From an uncultured Clostridia bacterium (GTDB lineage: Bacteria > Bacillota > Clostridia > Lutisporales > Lutisporaceae), in NCBI GenBank assembly GCA_937930535.1, contig CALGKJ010000016.1, forward strand, positions 51,948 through 115,947: 64,000 nt of DNA, given 5' to 3'. Positions 40,511 through 51,022 of this stretch are shown in pieces (position 1 is the first letter of the stretch; each line of letters begins with the position of its first letter). Below the pieces are notes generated by a model, which saw nothing but the letters and a program-made list of their open reading frames with translations, ran no database searches and had not been told where the DNA came from. The translations under genes and the position numbers were made by a program.

Positions 40511-41389
40511 TTATCTATACCTAAATCCAAATACGCATCTATCCAAACCTGCTAAATCCTTTTGGATATTAATATTTGTATAATAACCACTTTGCTTCAT
40601 AAGCTCAATAACACTCTCTCCCTGATTGTAGCCTATTTCAAAGCACAATATGCCGTTTTGCTTTAGAAAATTATGGGCTTCCCTTATTATGGCTTTATAG
40701 AAGTTAAGACCGTCATTGCCTCCGTCAAGTGCTAGTATCGGCTCATAGTCCTTAACATTTACAGCAAGCTTGTTAATATCCTCAGTTGATATATAAGGAG
40801 GGTTAGAGACTATTACGTCAAAGCTGTTATTTAATTTCATACTGCCAATAGCTTCAAACAGGTTACTGTTAATAACAGCCACCCTTTCAGACAGCTTGTG
40901 TCTTTCTAAATTTATATTAGAGCATTCAATAGCTTTTTGCGATATGTCTACAGCAATAATCTTGGAATCTGGAATGTAATAAGCTATGCTGGCTGCTATA
41001 GCTCCACTGCCAGTACACATATCCAGTACATGAACCTTCTCTTTTTTCTTGCACAGCTCTATTACCTTCTCCACTATTATTTCTGTATCAGCTCTGGGAA
41101 TCAGAACCCCCTCTTCTACATAAAGCTCCAAGCCCATAAATTCCTGCACATTAGTTATGTATTGTACAGGCGTTCCCATTTCTCTTTTATTAATTTGCTT
41201 AATAAAGTAATCTGCAACTTCATCTGGTATATGATTGCCTCCATTGGTAATAATTTTTATTTTGTTCATTTCATAGCCATGCTTATGCATGGTATATATA
41301 AATATCAGTTCTGCATCTAAAACAGGTGTTTCACTGCTAGCTTTCAGTATTTTAACAGCATTCTTTAAAAGTTGATTTATGGTATGCAT
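40511..41389 (-). CDS. prmC: Release factor glutamine methyltransferase
   Basis: VLIPRADTEIIVEKVIELC..VLDMCTGSGAIAASIAYY..VSNPPYIS. Confidence 0.95.
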   Translation of the reverse strand: MHTINQLLKNAVKILKASSETPVLDAELIFIYTMHKHGYEMNKIKIITNGGNHIPDEVADYFIKQINKREMGTPVQYITNVQEFMGLELYVEEGVLIPRADTEIIVEKVIELCKKKEKVHVLDMCTGSGAIAASIAYYIPDSKIIAVDISQKAIECSNINLERHKLSERVAVINSNLFEAIGSMKLNNSFDVIVSNPPYISTEDINKLAVNVKDYEPILALDGGNDGLNFYKAIIREAHNFLKQNGILCFEIGYNQGESVIELMKQSGYYTNINIQKDLAGLDRCVFGFRYR

Positions 41390-42318
41390 TACCAGTTGTC
41401 AGCCTCCGAACCTTCAACAATTACATTTTTTAATGCCGTAATCGCTACTTCAATTTGCTTTTCGTCAGGCTCTCTGGTTGTAATTTTCTGTAGCCACATT
41501 CCAGGAGCAGACAGTATGCACGCAAGCTTGCTGCGGCTTTTTCCCGCCCACTTAATCAGCTCATATGAAATTCCTGCTACTATAGGCATTAAAAGTATTC
41601 TGGTAGCGAATCTTACCAGCCTGTTTGACCAGCCGAAAAATGAAAATAGAAGGATACTTACTATCATAACTATAAACAAGAAGCTTGTACCGCATCTTGG
41701 GTGCAGTCTCCCATGCTTCTTTACATTCTCTACCGTTAAATCTTCGCCATGCTCATAACAAAAAATCGTTTTATGCTCTGCTCCATGGTATTCAAACACT
41801 CTTTGTATTTCCTTCACTCTGGATACAGCTACTATATATCCTAAAAACATTACTATCCTTATTATGCCTTCGATTCCATTTAACATAAGCTTGTTGGTTG
41901 TCAATACCTTGAAAAGGTCGGTTAAAAATGTAGGTGCTAAAATAAATAGTCCCACAGAGAAGAATATTGATATGACAACAGAAATCCAAACAACATTATT
42001 GCTCAAAAAATTCTCGATTGCAGAAGGTTTTTTGTCTGTTTCCTTTTCTTCTTCCTCTTCAAAAAACTCAGCAGAGTACATTAAGGATTTTACGCCTAAT
42101 ACTAAAGAATCCACAAATGCGAACATACCTCTGACAATAGGTATTTTTGATATGGTTTTTCTGTTGCTTTTAAGCTGCTGCTTATCTATTGCAATTTCTC
42201 CGCTTGGAATTCGAACAGCTACTGCGATACTCTCCGCGCCCTTCATCATTACACCTTCAATTACAGCCTGACCTCCAACTGCCTTGGGTTTTATGTTTGC
42301 TATTTTTTTATCACTCAT
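41389..42318 (-). CDS. yqhQ: DUF1385 family membrane protein (YqhQ-like)
   Basis: VGGQAVIEGVMMKGAESIAVAVRIPSGEI..VFEYHGAEHKTIFCYEHGEDLTVENVKKHGRLHPRCGTSFLF. Confidence 0.94.
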   Translation of the reverse strand: MSDKKIANIKPKAVGGQAVIEGVMMKGAESIAVAVRIPSGEIAIDKQQLKSNRKTISKIPIVRGMFAFVDSLVLGVKSLMYSAEFFEEEEEKETDKKPSAIENFLSNNVVWISVVISIFFSVGLFILAPTFLTDLFKVLTTNKLMLNGIEGIIRIVMFLGYIVAVSRVKEIQRVFEYHGAEHKTIFCYEHGEDLTVENVKKHGRLHPRCGTSFLFIVMIVSILLFSFFGWSNRLVRFATRILLMPIVAGISYELIKWAGKSRSKLACILSAPGMWLQKITTREPDEKQIEVAITALKNVIVEGSEADNW

Positions 42319-42348
42319 CTAATATACCTTTCTTTCTTTCAAAGTAGT

Positions 42349-42415
42349 TATAGATATCTAACTCTAAAGCTCAAATTACTTTTCGTTTATAGAAAGCACT
42401 AATATGCCTTTATAA
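42349..42415. repeat. Degenerate copy of repeat family B
   Basis: TATAGATATCTAACTCTAAAGCTCAAATTACTTTTCGTTTATAG. Confidence 0.45.
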
Positions 42416-42626
42416 TCTATTATGCAATATATAGTATATCCCTCCTTGCAAAAATTTTCAAGCTATTGCTCAAAAGTACCATATAATACAGCTTTTCTTT
42501 ATAATTGTATTTTATACTTGTTTCAATATTTGGGATTTTATGATAAAATATTGAAATGATAACATATTATTTAAAATGTTTTTTTATGATTTGTTGAGAT
42601 GATAATTATTTATTGGGGGGTATTGC

Positions 42627-43127
42627 ATGGCAAATATTCTTATAGTTGATGATTCACCAATAATGAGAAGAAACCTGTCTGCTATTTTAAAAGCAGCCGG
42701 TCATACTGTTGTTTCAGAAGCAGTGAATGGGGAAGATGCTTTTAGAGAGTATGAAAAGCATAAGCCGGATCTTGTGACTATGGACATTACAATGCCAGTT
42801 ATGAATGGTGTTGAAGCTGTAGAAAAAATTATTGGTTCTTTTGAAGATGCAAAAATTATTATGATTAGTGCTCTTGATCAAAAATTTATGGTGCTGTCTG
42901 CATTGCAATCCGGTGCGAAGCACTATGTAATTAAACCTTTTACACCTGAAAAAGTTATGCAGATAATAAATGAGGTTTTAGAAGTTAGCAAGGATGCTGA
43001 AGATTCCTTAGAACTTGAAGCTCACAGTAATGCTAACGACATGGAGGGTGCTATAGGCAGTATCAAAAGTGCAATTAGTTCATTGAACAACACTATAAAC
43101 TCCCTTGAGGAAAAGGATAACAGCTAA
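42627..43127 (+). CDS. CheY-like response regulator with C-terminal helical tail
   Basis: ILIVDDSPIMRRNLSAILKAAGHTVV..DLVTMDITMPVMNGVEA..HYVIKPF. Confidence 0.9.
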   Translation: MANILIVDDSPIMRRNLSAILKAAGHTVVSEAVNGEDAFREYEKHKPDLVTMDITMPVMNGVEAVEKIIGSFEDAKIIMISALDQKFMVLSALQSGAKHYVIKPFTPEKVMQIINEVLEVSKDAEDSLELEAHSNANDMEGAIGSIKSAISSLNNTINSLEEKDNS

Positions 43128-43137
43128 TATATAATTT

Positions 43138-43164
43138 AAGGTGCTGAAAAACAGCACCTTTATC
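43138..43164. terminator. Bidirectional terminator between the response regulator gene and tdk
   Basis: aaggtgctgaaaaacagcacctttat. Confidence 0.75.
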
Positions 43165-43750
43165 TTTTAATATATTTATCTGGAACTTCATGACACTTTC
43201 TGCATCTCGCTTCGTAGCTCTCCTTGGCACCAACTAAAATTATTGGATCATGGAAAGCTGCCGGTCTGCCATCTATAAGTCTTTGAGTTCTTGTGGCGGG
43301 GTTACCGCATATTATGCATATAGCTTGTATTTTGTCCACAAATTCGGCTGCTGACATCAACTCAGGTGTGGGACCAAAGGGCTCTCCCCTAAAATCTTGA
43401 TCCAGCCCTGCAACGATGATTCTTCTTCCTTCATCTGCAAGTCTTACACACACTTCTACTATATCCTTATCAAAAAACTGTACTTCATCTATGGCTATCA
43501 CTAATGCCTCTTCATCTATGTACTCCAGAATATCACTGGCCTTTGAAACCTTTATAGCTTCTACACTGATGCCATTATGTGATACAACGTGATCAATTGC
43601 ATATCTGTCATCTATACAGTGCTTGAAAACTTGTACCTTCTGCTTAGCTATTCTTGCTCTGTTTATTCTTCGGATCAATTCTTCACTTTTCCCACTAAAC
43701 ATGGGACCAACAACTACTTCCAGCCAGCCATGATCCTTTGGTCCATACAT
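43160..43750 (-). CDS. tdk: Thymidine kinase
   Basis: [44 protein letters not shown]. Confidence 0.96.
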   Translation of the reverse strand: MYGPKDHGWLEVVVGPMFSGKSEELIRRINRARIAKQKVQVFKHCIDDRYAIDHVVSHNGISVEAIKVSKASDILEYIDEEALVIAIDEVQFFDKDIVEVCVRLADEGRRIIVAGLDQDFRGEPFGPTPELMSAAEFVDKIQAICIICGNPATRTQRLIDGRPAAFHDPIILVGAKESYEARCRKCHEVPDKYIKR

Positions 43751-43808
43751 GATTTCTCCCCCTTACATTAAAACAGAGGTTAAAGTTATGAACTCTAACC
43801 TCCCATTT

Positions 43809-44027
43809 TTATTCCTCAGTCTTAAGGTTGAATCTTTTTCTGAATTTGTCAACACGTCCGCCTGTATCTATAAGCTTTTGTTTGCCTGTAAAGAAAGGAT
43901 GGCACTTGGAACAAATTTCAACCTTAATCTCCTTTTTAACGGAGCCTGTTTGGAATGTTTCGCCACATGCACATCTTACTACTGCTTCAGCGTATTTTGG
44001 ATGAATTCCCTCTTGCATCTTGTTCAC
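43809..44027 (-). CDS. rpmE: 50S ribosomal protein L31
   Basis: [62 protein letters not shown]. Confidence 0.97.
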   Translation of the reverse strand: MNKMQEGIHPKYAEAVVRCACGETFQTGSVKKEIKVEICSKCHPFFTGKQKLIDTGGRVDKFRKRFNLKTEE

Positions 44028-44312
44028 CTCTTTCCGTATAACCTGTTTATGGACACGACGACATTTAAAACATTCTAGTCAATTTCCATAAATGTCCTCT
44101 AATTTAATAGACTACTTTCAACTGTTATATTGTAGCATAGAATTTTTTTCTTGGCAATTATTTTTTTAGATTTATACCGCTAATATTCGACTTTAAATCA
44201 CGCTAAGTTTTTTACATATACATAAGAATCATTTCCATATACATCCTTCAAACTGCACAAAATATTCTATGAGTCAACGCCCAAGAAGCTTATTTAATGT
44301 GATTTATATGTA

Positions 44313-45776
44313 TTACTCTTTAAAATTTGCTTGGCGGATTGTTTCTATAAAGTCTTCATTTGTTCTTGTATGCAGAAGCTTATTAATAAGATATTCTGTA
44401 ACCTCTGAATTAGAGCCGTTGCTAAAAGCTCTTCTGATAGACATAATAGCTTCATAGCCTTTTTGAGTTAAAAGCATCTCTTCTTTTCTTGTACCTGACC
44501 TATTCATATCAATAGCTGGGAAAACTCTCTTTTCTGAAAGCTTTCTGTCTAAGTGTACTTCCATATTGCCCGTTCCCTTAAATTCTTCGAAAATAACATC
44601 ATCCATTCTGCTGCCGGTATCTACTAAAGCTGTTGCTAAGATTGTCAGGCTTCCGCCTTCCTCAATATTTCTAGCTGCACCAAAGAATTTCTTGGGTTTA
44701 TATAATGCTCCAGGATCTAGGCCTCCCGACAGGGTTCTGCCAGTTGGGGCAATGGTTAGGTTATAGGCTCTTGCCAGCCTTGTTATGCTGTCTAAAAGGA
44801 TTACTACATCCTTTTTCTGTTCTACCAGTCTTTTAGCCCTTTCAAGAACTATTTCAGCCACCTTGCAATGATTTTCCGGCATTTCGTCAAAGGTGGAATA
44901 TATAACATCACCTCTGATTGACCTTTTCATATCTGTCACTTCTTCTGGTCGCTCGTCAATAAGAAGTACTATTAATTCAATTTCTGGATAATTATTGGTA
45001 ATGTTGTTAGCGATTTTTTTCAAAAGAATTGTCTTTCCTGCTTTCGGAGGTGAAACAATCATTCCTCTTTGTCCCTTGCCAATCGGTGCTAGAAGGTCAA
45101 TTAATCTTGTTGACAAATCCTTTGGTTCATTTTCCAAAGTTATTCTTGTCTCTGGGTAAATTGGTGTTAAGTCTTCAAAGTTTGGTCGTCTTATAACGGT
45201 TTCCGGGTTATCTCCATTCACTCCCTGTACATACAGCAGTGCCTGAAATTTCTCCCCATCCTTTGGAGCTCTTGTAATACCTGTGATCCTATCGCCAGTT
45301 CTCAGGTTAAACCTTCGTATCTGTGAGGGTGATATATATATATCCCTATCCCCCGACTGATAATTGTCTGATCGTAGGAATCCAAAGCCGTCAGGCAGGA
45401 TTTCCAATATTCCGTCCGCTCTTCCGCCTTTTTCTACGTCCTTGCTTTCAAGGAACCTTTTTTCGGCTTCACTTAATTCTGGAGTTTTCTCTTTTTGTTC
45501 TCTTTCTTCTTGCTCTATGATCTTTTCCTCATTCTTTTCTTCACTTTTCTCTTCATTTTTTTCTTCACTTACATTATCTTGTTGAATTGATTCTTCTCTT
45601 TTTATTTCTTCGTTATTATTTTCCATCGCCATACCCTGAGCCAACCTTGCTTCTTTTATTTTATCAAGTATTAGTGCTATTAATTCCTCTTTTTTAAATT
45701 TGTAGTAGCTTTTAATATCCATTGCTTTAGCCATCTCTCTGAGTTCGCCCATAGTCTTTTGCATCAATTCGTTCAA
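44313..45776 (-). CDS. rho: Transcription termination factor Rho with charged N-terminal insertion
   Basis: [37 protein letters not shown]; probable TTG start 45776. Confidence 0.97.
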   Translation of the reverse strand: MNELMQKTMGELREMAKAMDIKSYYKFKKEELIALILDKIKEARLAQGMAMENNNEEIKREESIQQDNVSEEKNEEKSEEKNEEKIIEQEEREQKEKTPELSEAEKRFLESKDVEKGGRADGILEILPDGFGFLRSDNYQSGDRDIYISPSQIRRFNLRTGDRITGITRAPKDGEKFQALLYVQGVNGDNPETVIRRPNFEDLTPIYPETRITLENEPKDLSTRLIDLLAPIGKGQRGMIVSPPKAGKTILLKKIANNITNNYPEIELIVLLIDERPEEVTDMKRSIRGDVIYSTFDEMPENHCKVAEIVLERAKRLVEQKKDVVILLDSITRLARAYNLTIAPTGRTLSGGLDPGALYKPKKFFGAARNIEEGGSLTILATALVDTGSRMDDVIFEEFKGTGNMEVHLDRKLSEKRVFPAIDMNRSGTRKEEMLLTQKGYEAIMSIRRAFSNGSNSEVTEYLINKLLHTRTNEDFIETIRQANFKE

Positions 45777-45842
45777 CCTTTTATCACCTCTTTTTAAAAT
45801 TATTTCCAGCAATATTAATATTAATTCATTTACCACATAGCT

Positions 45843-45877
45843 GTCAATCCACCAATAATAATAATGGTGGATTGAGC
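45843..45877. terminator. Hairpin upstream of rho
   Basis: caatccacca-ataataataa-tggtggattg. Confidence 0.5.
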
Positions 45878-45897
45878 ATCAATATTGACAATAAAAA

Positions 45898-45932
45898 GGA
45901 ACACGAGTTTTACGCTTAGGTCTCGTGTTCAA
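45898..45932 (-). terminator. Hairpin downstream of the CxxC protein gene
   Basis: gaacacgag..ctcgtgttc. Confidence 0.5.
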
Positions 45933-45938
45933 TATAAA

Positions 45939-46313
45939 TTATATGCCAAGAACATTTATCAGCTCCTGCAAATCTCTTTCATATTGCATTGCCATATCCC
46001 TTACCAGCTTTCTGTTTCCAATAAACGCTATATCCATCCTGCTGGTAGGGCAGGTAAGAATCTTAACCTTCTCGCTAAGAACTTGTCTAGAATTAAAAAT
46101 ATATAGATGCTCTTTATCGCATCCCAAGCACGAAATATAAACACGGAAGTTTTTGCAATCACTGCTTTTTATCTTAAGTATATTTGTTCTACAATCACAG
46201 TCAACATGATACAAGTCTCTATTAGATAAGTCAAATAAGGATACATCAATAATATTGAGCTTGCCACAGCTCTTACATTTGATTGAAGCGCTAATATTCA
46301 TGTCAAAAAGCAT
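45939..46313 (-). CDS. Uncharacterised cysteine-rich (zinc-ribbon-like) protein
   Basis: CKSCGKLN..CDCRTN..CLGCDKEHLYIF; good ORF with upstream SD. Confidence 0.65.
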   Translation of the reverse strand: MLFDMNISASIKCKSCGKLNIIDVSLFDLSNRDLYHVDCDCRTNILKIKSSDCKNFRVYISCLGCDKEHLYIFNSRQVLSEKVKILTCPTSRMDIAFIGNRKLVRDMAMQYERDLQELINVLGI

Positions 46314-46371
46314 GTCACATCACCTCCTAAGCTTAGCATAAAGCGATAGATCTAAAAATACTAATGATTAA

Positions 46372-46399
46372 TATAGGGAAGCAAGCATAAAACCCTATA
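46372..46399. repeat. Minimal copy of repeat family A
   Basis: TATAGGGAAGCAAGCATAAAACCCTATA. Confidence 0.55.
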
Positions 46400-46511
46400 G
46401 TGAAACTATCTTGAGCTTTAGAGTTGCTAATCTCTAATATACTATTTCTACATCTAATTGAAAAATCCTTTTAATATTGTAAAAACAAGGCTTCAAATTT
46501 TTACCTTTTAT

Positions 46512-47324
46512 TTATGCAAGGTTTAGAATTTTTCTTGCATCTTTGGGAGTTGCTACTTCTCTGCCACATTCTTTAGATATTCTCACAATTCTTTCAACCA
46601 ATTGTGCATTTGACTGAGCTATTACCCCCTTTGAGTAGTATATATTATCTTCAAAGCCTACTCTCACATGTCCCCCCATAACTATAGCCATTACCGCAAG
46701 CGGAAGCTCATATCTTCCTATACCTGCCACTGTCCATGTACAGTCGGAGGGTATGCTGGATACCAGATACATAAGATCTCTTGGCTCTCCTATTATAGCT
46801 CCCGGTACTCCCATAACAAAGTCAAAATGTATCGGCATTGTCAGTAGTCCCTTTTTTACTAATTTCATAGCATTGTCAATCATGCCTTTTTCAAATATTT
46901 CTATCTCTGGTTTTACGCCATTTTCCATCATTACTTTAGCGAATGTTTCCATATATTCTTCTGAATTCATAAATACATCATTTCCAAAATTGCAAGTACC
47001 TGTACTAAGTGATGCCATTTCAGGCTTCAGATATACAGGCTGTATCCTTTCTTCTTTAGAGTGCCATACCGCACCTCCTGTTGAAGGTTGGAATATAATA
47101 TCACATCGTTCTTCTATTTTCTTTTTTATTTCTCTATATACTTCTATATCTTGAGTAGGTGTGCCGTCAGCTTTTCGCGCATGTACGTGGGCTATTGAAG
47201 CTCCTGCCTTCCAAGCCTCATAAGCTGCATCTGCAATTTCCTCTGGCGTAATCGGCAGATTAGGCTGTACATCCCTTGTTACCTCTGCACCAGTCAGGCA
47301 TGCTGTTATTATTAGTTTCTCCAT
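46512..47324 (-). CDS. 3-keto-5-aminohexanoate cleavage enzyme / BKACE family
   Basis: KLIITACLTGAEVTRDVQPNLPITPEEIADAAYEAWKAGASIAHVHAR..QPSTGG. Confidence 0.92.
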   Translation of the reverse strand: MEKLIITACLTGAEVTRDVQPNLPITPEEIADAAYEAWKAGASIAHVHARKADGTPTQDIEVYREIKKKIEERCDIIFQPSTGGAVWHSKEERIQPVYLKPEMASLSTGTCNFGNDVFMNSEEYMETFAKVMMENGVKPEIEIFEKGMIDNAMKLVKKGLLTMPIHFDFVMGVPGAIIGEPRDLMYLVSSIPSDCTWTVAGIGRYELPLAVMAIVMGGHVRVGFEDNIYYSKGVIAQSNAQLVERIVRISKECGREVATPKDARKILNLA

Positions 47325-47378
47325 TGAAATATTCCTCCAAACAACATATTTATGAAATAATACTAATATATATATCTT

Positions 47379-49076
47379 TTAGTACTCAGCAACACAATTC
47401 TCAACACTCTTTTTAAGGCTGTTTATTCTTATAGCAGCATCCTCCAGACTTTTACCGGTTACTGAGAAATAGATTTTCAGTTTTGGCTCTGTACCGGACG
47501 GTCTCAGGCAAAACCATGATTCGTCTTCCAGCGTAAAATAAAGTACGTTTTCCTTGGGCAGCTTTATAGCTCCCTCATATACCATATAATCCCTTACCTC
47601 AACAACCTTTAATCCGTTTATGGTTTGCGGAGCATCTGCCCTCATCTTGTTTAGAAGATCCCGCATCATCTCCATACCTTCCTTGCCCTTAAAGGCTATT
47701 GAGGCAGTGCTTTCTGCATGGAAACCATATTTGCTGTAAAGCTCCATCAAGCCTTCGTATAATGTCATTCCCTTTTTCTTATAGCAGGCTGCCATTTCGC
47801 ATATAAGCATCGAGGCTATAACTGCGTCCTTGTCCCTGACAAAGTTTCCTGCAAGATAACCATAGCTTTCTTCATATCCGAATATAAATTCTCTGTCGCC
47901 TGCTGCTTCAAAGCTTTTTACCTTATCTGCTATATATTTAAAGCCCGTTAATACAGATATTACTCCTGCTCCGTAAGCTTTTGCTATTTTATCTCCCATT
48001 TTACCTGTAACTATCGTGTTAATAATTGTGCTCTTTTGATTAAGCTTTCCTTGCTGTTTTAAGGAAGATAATAAGTATTCTATCAGCAGTGCGCCTGTCT
48101 GGTTTCCTGTCAGAACCACATATTCACCAGAGGAATTTCTGACTACAACACCTACTCTGTCACAATCAGGATCTGTTCCTATTATCAAATCTGCATTTTC
48201 TGATTTTGCCAGATCTATTGCCAGCCTAAAAGCGTCCTTTTCCTCTGGATTAGGATACTTGACTGTTGAGAAGTTTGGATCAGGCAGCTCCTGCTCAGGT
48301 ACTACTATTACATTTTTAAAGCCTACTTCTTTTAATATTTTTCTTACAGGCTTATTACCTGAACCATGAAGGGGCGTAAATACTATTTTTAATTCATCTG
48401 ATATTTCTTTAACTATTTCTTCATTAAGAGAGAGAGTTTTAACCTTTGCTATGTACTTTTCATCAAATTCTTCTCCTATAATCTCCAGTAAGCTTTTGTC
48501 ATTTGTCAAGCTATCCATTCTTTTAATGTCTGAAAAGTTTTGAATTGCATTGGCTTCTGCTATAAGCTCCTCTGCTATGGGAGAGATTACTTGAGCTCCA
48601 TCATTCCAGTATACCTTGTAGCCGTTATATTCAGGAGGATTGTGGCTTGCTGTTATTACCAAGCCGGCGGTTGCTTTAAACTCTCTGACAGCAAAGGACA
48701 GCTCTGGTGTAGGTCTTAGCTCACTAAAAAGATAAACCTTTATGCCATTTGCATTGAGAACCTTTGCTGCTTCTTCTGCAAATTCTCTTGAAAATCTTCT
48801 GGAATCATATGCTATAGCTACGCTGGGGCTTTGTATATTTTTCTTTAAAATATAGTTCGCCAGACCTTGAGTAGCTCTTCCTACTGTGTATCTGTTCATT
48901 CGGTTAGTACCTGCGCCTATTACGCCTCGCAAGCCGCCAGTACCGAATTCTAAATCCTTATAGAATCTGTCTTCGATTTCTTTAGTGTCAGTCTTTATTT
49001 GTATAAGCTCTGACTTTGTTTCTTCATCAAAAATCTGCTCTGTTATCCATTGAGTATACCTTTCTTGATAGTTCAT
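47379..49076 (-). CDS. Phospho-sugar mutase (phosphoglucomutase type)
   Basis: EFGTGGLRGVIGAGTNRMNRYTVGRATQGLANYI..LVITASHNPPEYNGYKVY. Confidence 0.95.
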   Translation of the reverse strand: MNYQERYTQWITEQIFDEETKSELIQIKTDTKEIEDRFYKDLEFGTGGLRGVIGAGTNRMNRYTVGRATQGLANYILKKNIQSPSVAIAYDSRRFSREFAEEAAKVLNANGIKVYLFSELRPTPELSFAVREFKATAGLVITASHNPPEYNGYKVYWNDGAQVISPIAEELIAEANAIQNFSDIKRMDSLTNDKSLLEIIGEEFDEKYIAKVKTLSLNEEIVKEISDELKIVFTPLHGSGNKPVRKILKEVGFKNVIVVPEQELPDPNFSTVKYPNPEEKDAFRLAIDLAKSENADLIIGTDPDCDRVGVVVRNSSGEYVVLTGNQTGALLIEYLLSSLKQQGKLNQKSTIINTIVTGKMGDKIAKAYGAGVISVLTGFKYIADKVKSFEAAGDREFIFGYEESYGYLAGNFVRDKDAVIASMLICEMAACYKKKGMTLYEGLMELYSKYGFHAESTASIAFKGKEGMEMMRDLLNKMRADAPQTINGLKVVEVRDYMVYEGAIKLPKENVLYFTLEDESWFCLRPSGTEPKLKIYFSVTGKSLEDAAIRINSLKKSVENCVAEY

Positions 49077-49159
49077 TCTTCAACCTCCATATATGTTTAA
49101 TATTTATAAATATATTAACTATATATCTGCACTAAGTATATTATTTTTAGAAGAATACG

Positions 49160-49185
49160 TTAAGTTTTAAGCTAAAAACCCTATA
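49160..49185. repeat. Partial copy of repeat family A
   Basis: TTAAGTTTTAAGCTAAAAACCCTATA. Confidence 0.5.
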
Positions 49186-49229
49186 GTATAAAGTACTTAG
49201 TGTTTTCTATATACTAATTTTCTTATTTG

Positions 49230-49712
49230 TTATGGAATAAGATTAAAAAAATTTACTGTAGTATAGCTTAGTATATACATAATTGTGCCCGCAATTATAT
49301 TTCCTAAAAATATTGCCGGAAAAGCAATCTTAATACGCATATTTAAAAGAGCAGCCATCAGGCTGCCAGTCCAAACTCCGGTACCTGGGAGAGGAATGCC
49401 AACAAAAATAATCAGTCCCCAAAAACCATATTTTACAACATCTCCGCTTTTTTTCATAGCCTTATTTGTAATATTATTTATAATTTTCCTTACTCTCTTA
49501 ATTTTCTTTAACCTTTCAAACAGAGGTCTGATTCCAAGCAGTATAAACGGTATTGGTATTGTACTGCCTATGAGACTAAGCATTAAACTGGACATGGGAG
49601 ATAAACCGGAGGCAACACCAAAAGGTATTGCCCCTCTTAATTCTATTAGTGGTACCATAGACATTAATATTACCATAATATCTACAGTTATATACTTAAG
49701 TAAGCTCTGCAT
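49230..49712 (-). CDS. Small multidrug export protein family (COG2426-like)
   Basis: MVPLIELRGAIPFGVASGLSP..IFVGIPLPGTGVWTGSLMAALLNM. Confidence 0.85.
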   Translation of the reverse strand: MQSLLKYITVDIMVILMSMVPLIELRGAIPFGVASGLSPMSSLMLSLIGSTIPIPFILLGIRPLFERLKKIKRVRKIINNITNKAMKKSGDVVKYGFWGLIIFVGIPLPGTGVWTGSLMAALLNMRIKIAFPAIFLGNIIAGTIMYILSYTTVNFFNLIP

Positions 49713-49733
49713 TATTTGTATTCCTTCCTTGTA

Positions 49734-50618
49734 CTATAGTTCTTTATGATTTACCTTTTCGATTATGCTCTTTAGGTAAGTTGAAAATTCGTCTTTTAAA
49801 TCTTCTCTCTTAAGTGCAAATTCAATTGTAGCCTGCAAGAAACCTATTTTGCTTCCTACGTCGTATCTTTTACCGTCAAACTTGTATGCATAAACCGGTT
49901 GTTGTCTTGCAAGTACTCTAAGAGCGTCAGTCAGTTGTATTTCACCTCCGGCTCCTGGTGCTGTATTCTCTAGTATATCAAATATTTCCGGCTTTATTAT
50001 GTATCTGCCCTGCACAGCTATATCAGACGGAGCATTTTCTAGCTTTGGCTTCTCAACCATGTCTGTGACTCTAAAGATCTTATCCGTTGCTGCCTCAAAA
50101 GCAATTATACCATATTTTGAAACATCCGCTTTCCTTACCTGCTGTACTCCCAAAACAGTAGCTTCATGCTTACTATATATATCTATCATTTGCTTCAAGC
50201 ATGGAATTTCAGAGTCCACTACATCGTCACCCAGAAGTACTGCAAAGGGTTCATTACCTACAAAAGCTTTTGCGCAGTATATGGCATGACCTAATCCCTT
50301 TGCTTCCTTTTGCCTTACGTAGTGTATGTCCACAAGATTTGATATATCCTGCATTTGCTTTAGCAAATCAATATTGCTTCTCTGCTGAAGCTCCAGCTCC
50401 AGCTCTACGGATTTATCAAAATGATCCTCGATTGCTCTTTTATTTCTCCCTGTAATTATGAGAATTTCTTTAATACCAGAAGCTATCGCTTCTTCTACGA
50501 TGTATTGAATTGTCGGCTTATCTACTATGGGAAGCATCTCCTTAGGCTGTGCCTTAGTGGCGGGTAAAAACCTCGTGCCTAAGCCTGCTGCTGGTATTAC
50601 TGCTTTTTTTACTTTCAT
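49734..50618 (-). CDS. galU: UTP-glucose-1-phosphate uridylyltransferase
   Basis: KAVIPAAGLGTRFLPATKAQPKEMLPIVDKPTIQYIVEEA. Confidence 0.97.
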   Translation of the reverse strand: MKVKKAVIPAAGLGTRFLPATKAQPKEMLPIVDKPTIQYIVEEAIASGIKEILIITGRNKRAIEDHFDKSVELELELQQRSNIDLLKQMQDISNLVDIHYVRQKEAKGLGHAIYCAKAFVGNEPFAVLLGDDVVDSEIPCLKQMIDIYSKHEATVLGVQQVRKADVSKYGIIAFEAATDKIFRVTDMVEKPKLENAPSDIAVQGRYIIKPEIFDILENTAPGAGGEIQLTDALRVLARQQPVYAYKFDGKRYDVGSKIGFLQATIEFALKREDLKDEFSTYLKSIIEKVNHKEL

Positions 50619-50740
50619 TTTAATACCACTCCGTTTCATAAATAATTATAATTCTAATTTCTGCGTATATTGCTGCGAAGTTATGTGCGTTGTTGCTGTG
50701 AAGTGAGTGTATTTTACGCCATTTATGCAGTATAATTTAC

Positions 50741-50900
50741 TATAGGGTTCTTATATAAATACCGATAAAGATTTTACATTTACCAAGGTGAGAAGCGATA
50801 TTTATATTTGATAGAACACGTACATAGCGATTGCCTGATGTAATTTCTTTAACGTGTTCTATATAGCTTGAAACTTAAATTTTATGGTTGCTTCCCTATA
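50741..50900. repeat. Composite repeat: short family A copy interrupted by a family C element
   Basis: TATAGGGTT + (TATATAAATACCGATAAAG..AACGTGTTCTATATA) + GCTTGAAACTTAAATTTTATGGTTGCTTCCCTATA. Confidence 0.8.
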
Positions 50901-51022
50901 ATATATTGGAAAATCCTTTATAATATTGTAATATATTAATTGTACTTAATAATACAGCACAATAACATTGTTGCTTGAAGCATTTCAATACGAAGATGCA
51001 CAAATAGAAGGGAGTATCATGT

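Noticed and set aside
46327-46511. Possible riboswitch or T-box downstream of the CxxC protein start / kce region
   Set aside because: Only a minimal family A repeat and AT-rich sequence were found
50650-50740. Possible regulatory RNA between galU and the DUF2298 gene
   Set aside because: Short GC-richer stretch but no convincing stem structure or known riboswitch motif
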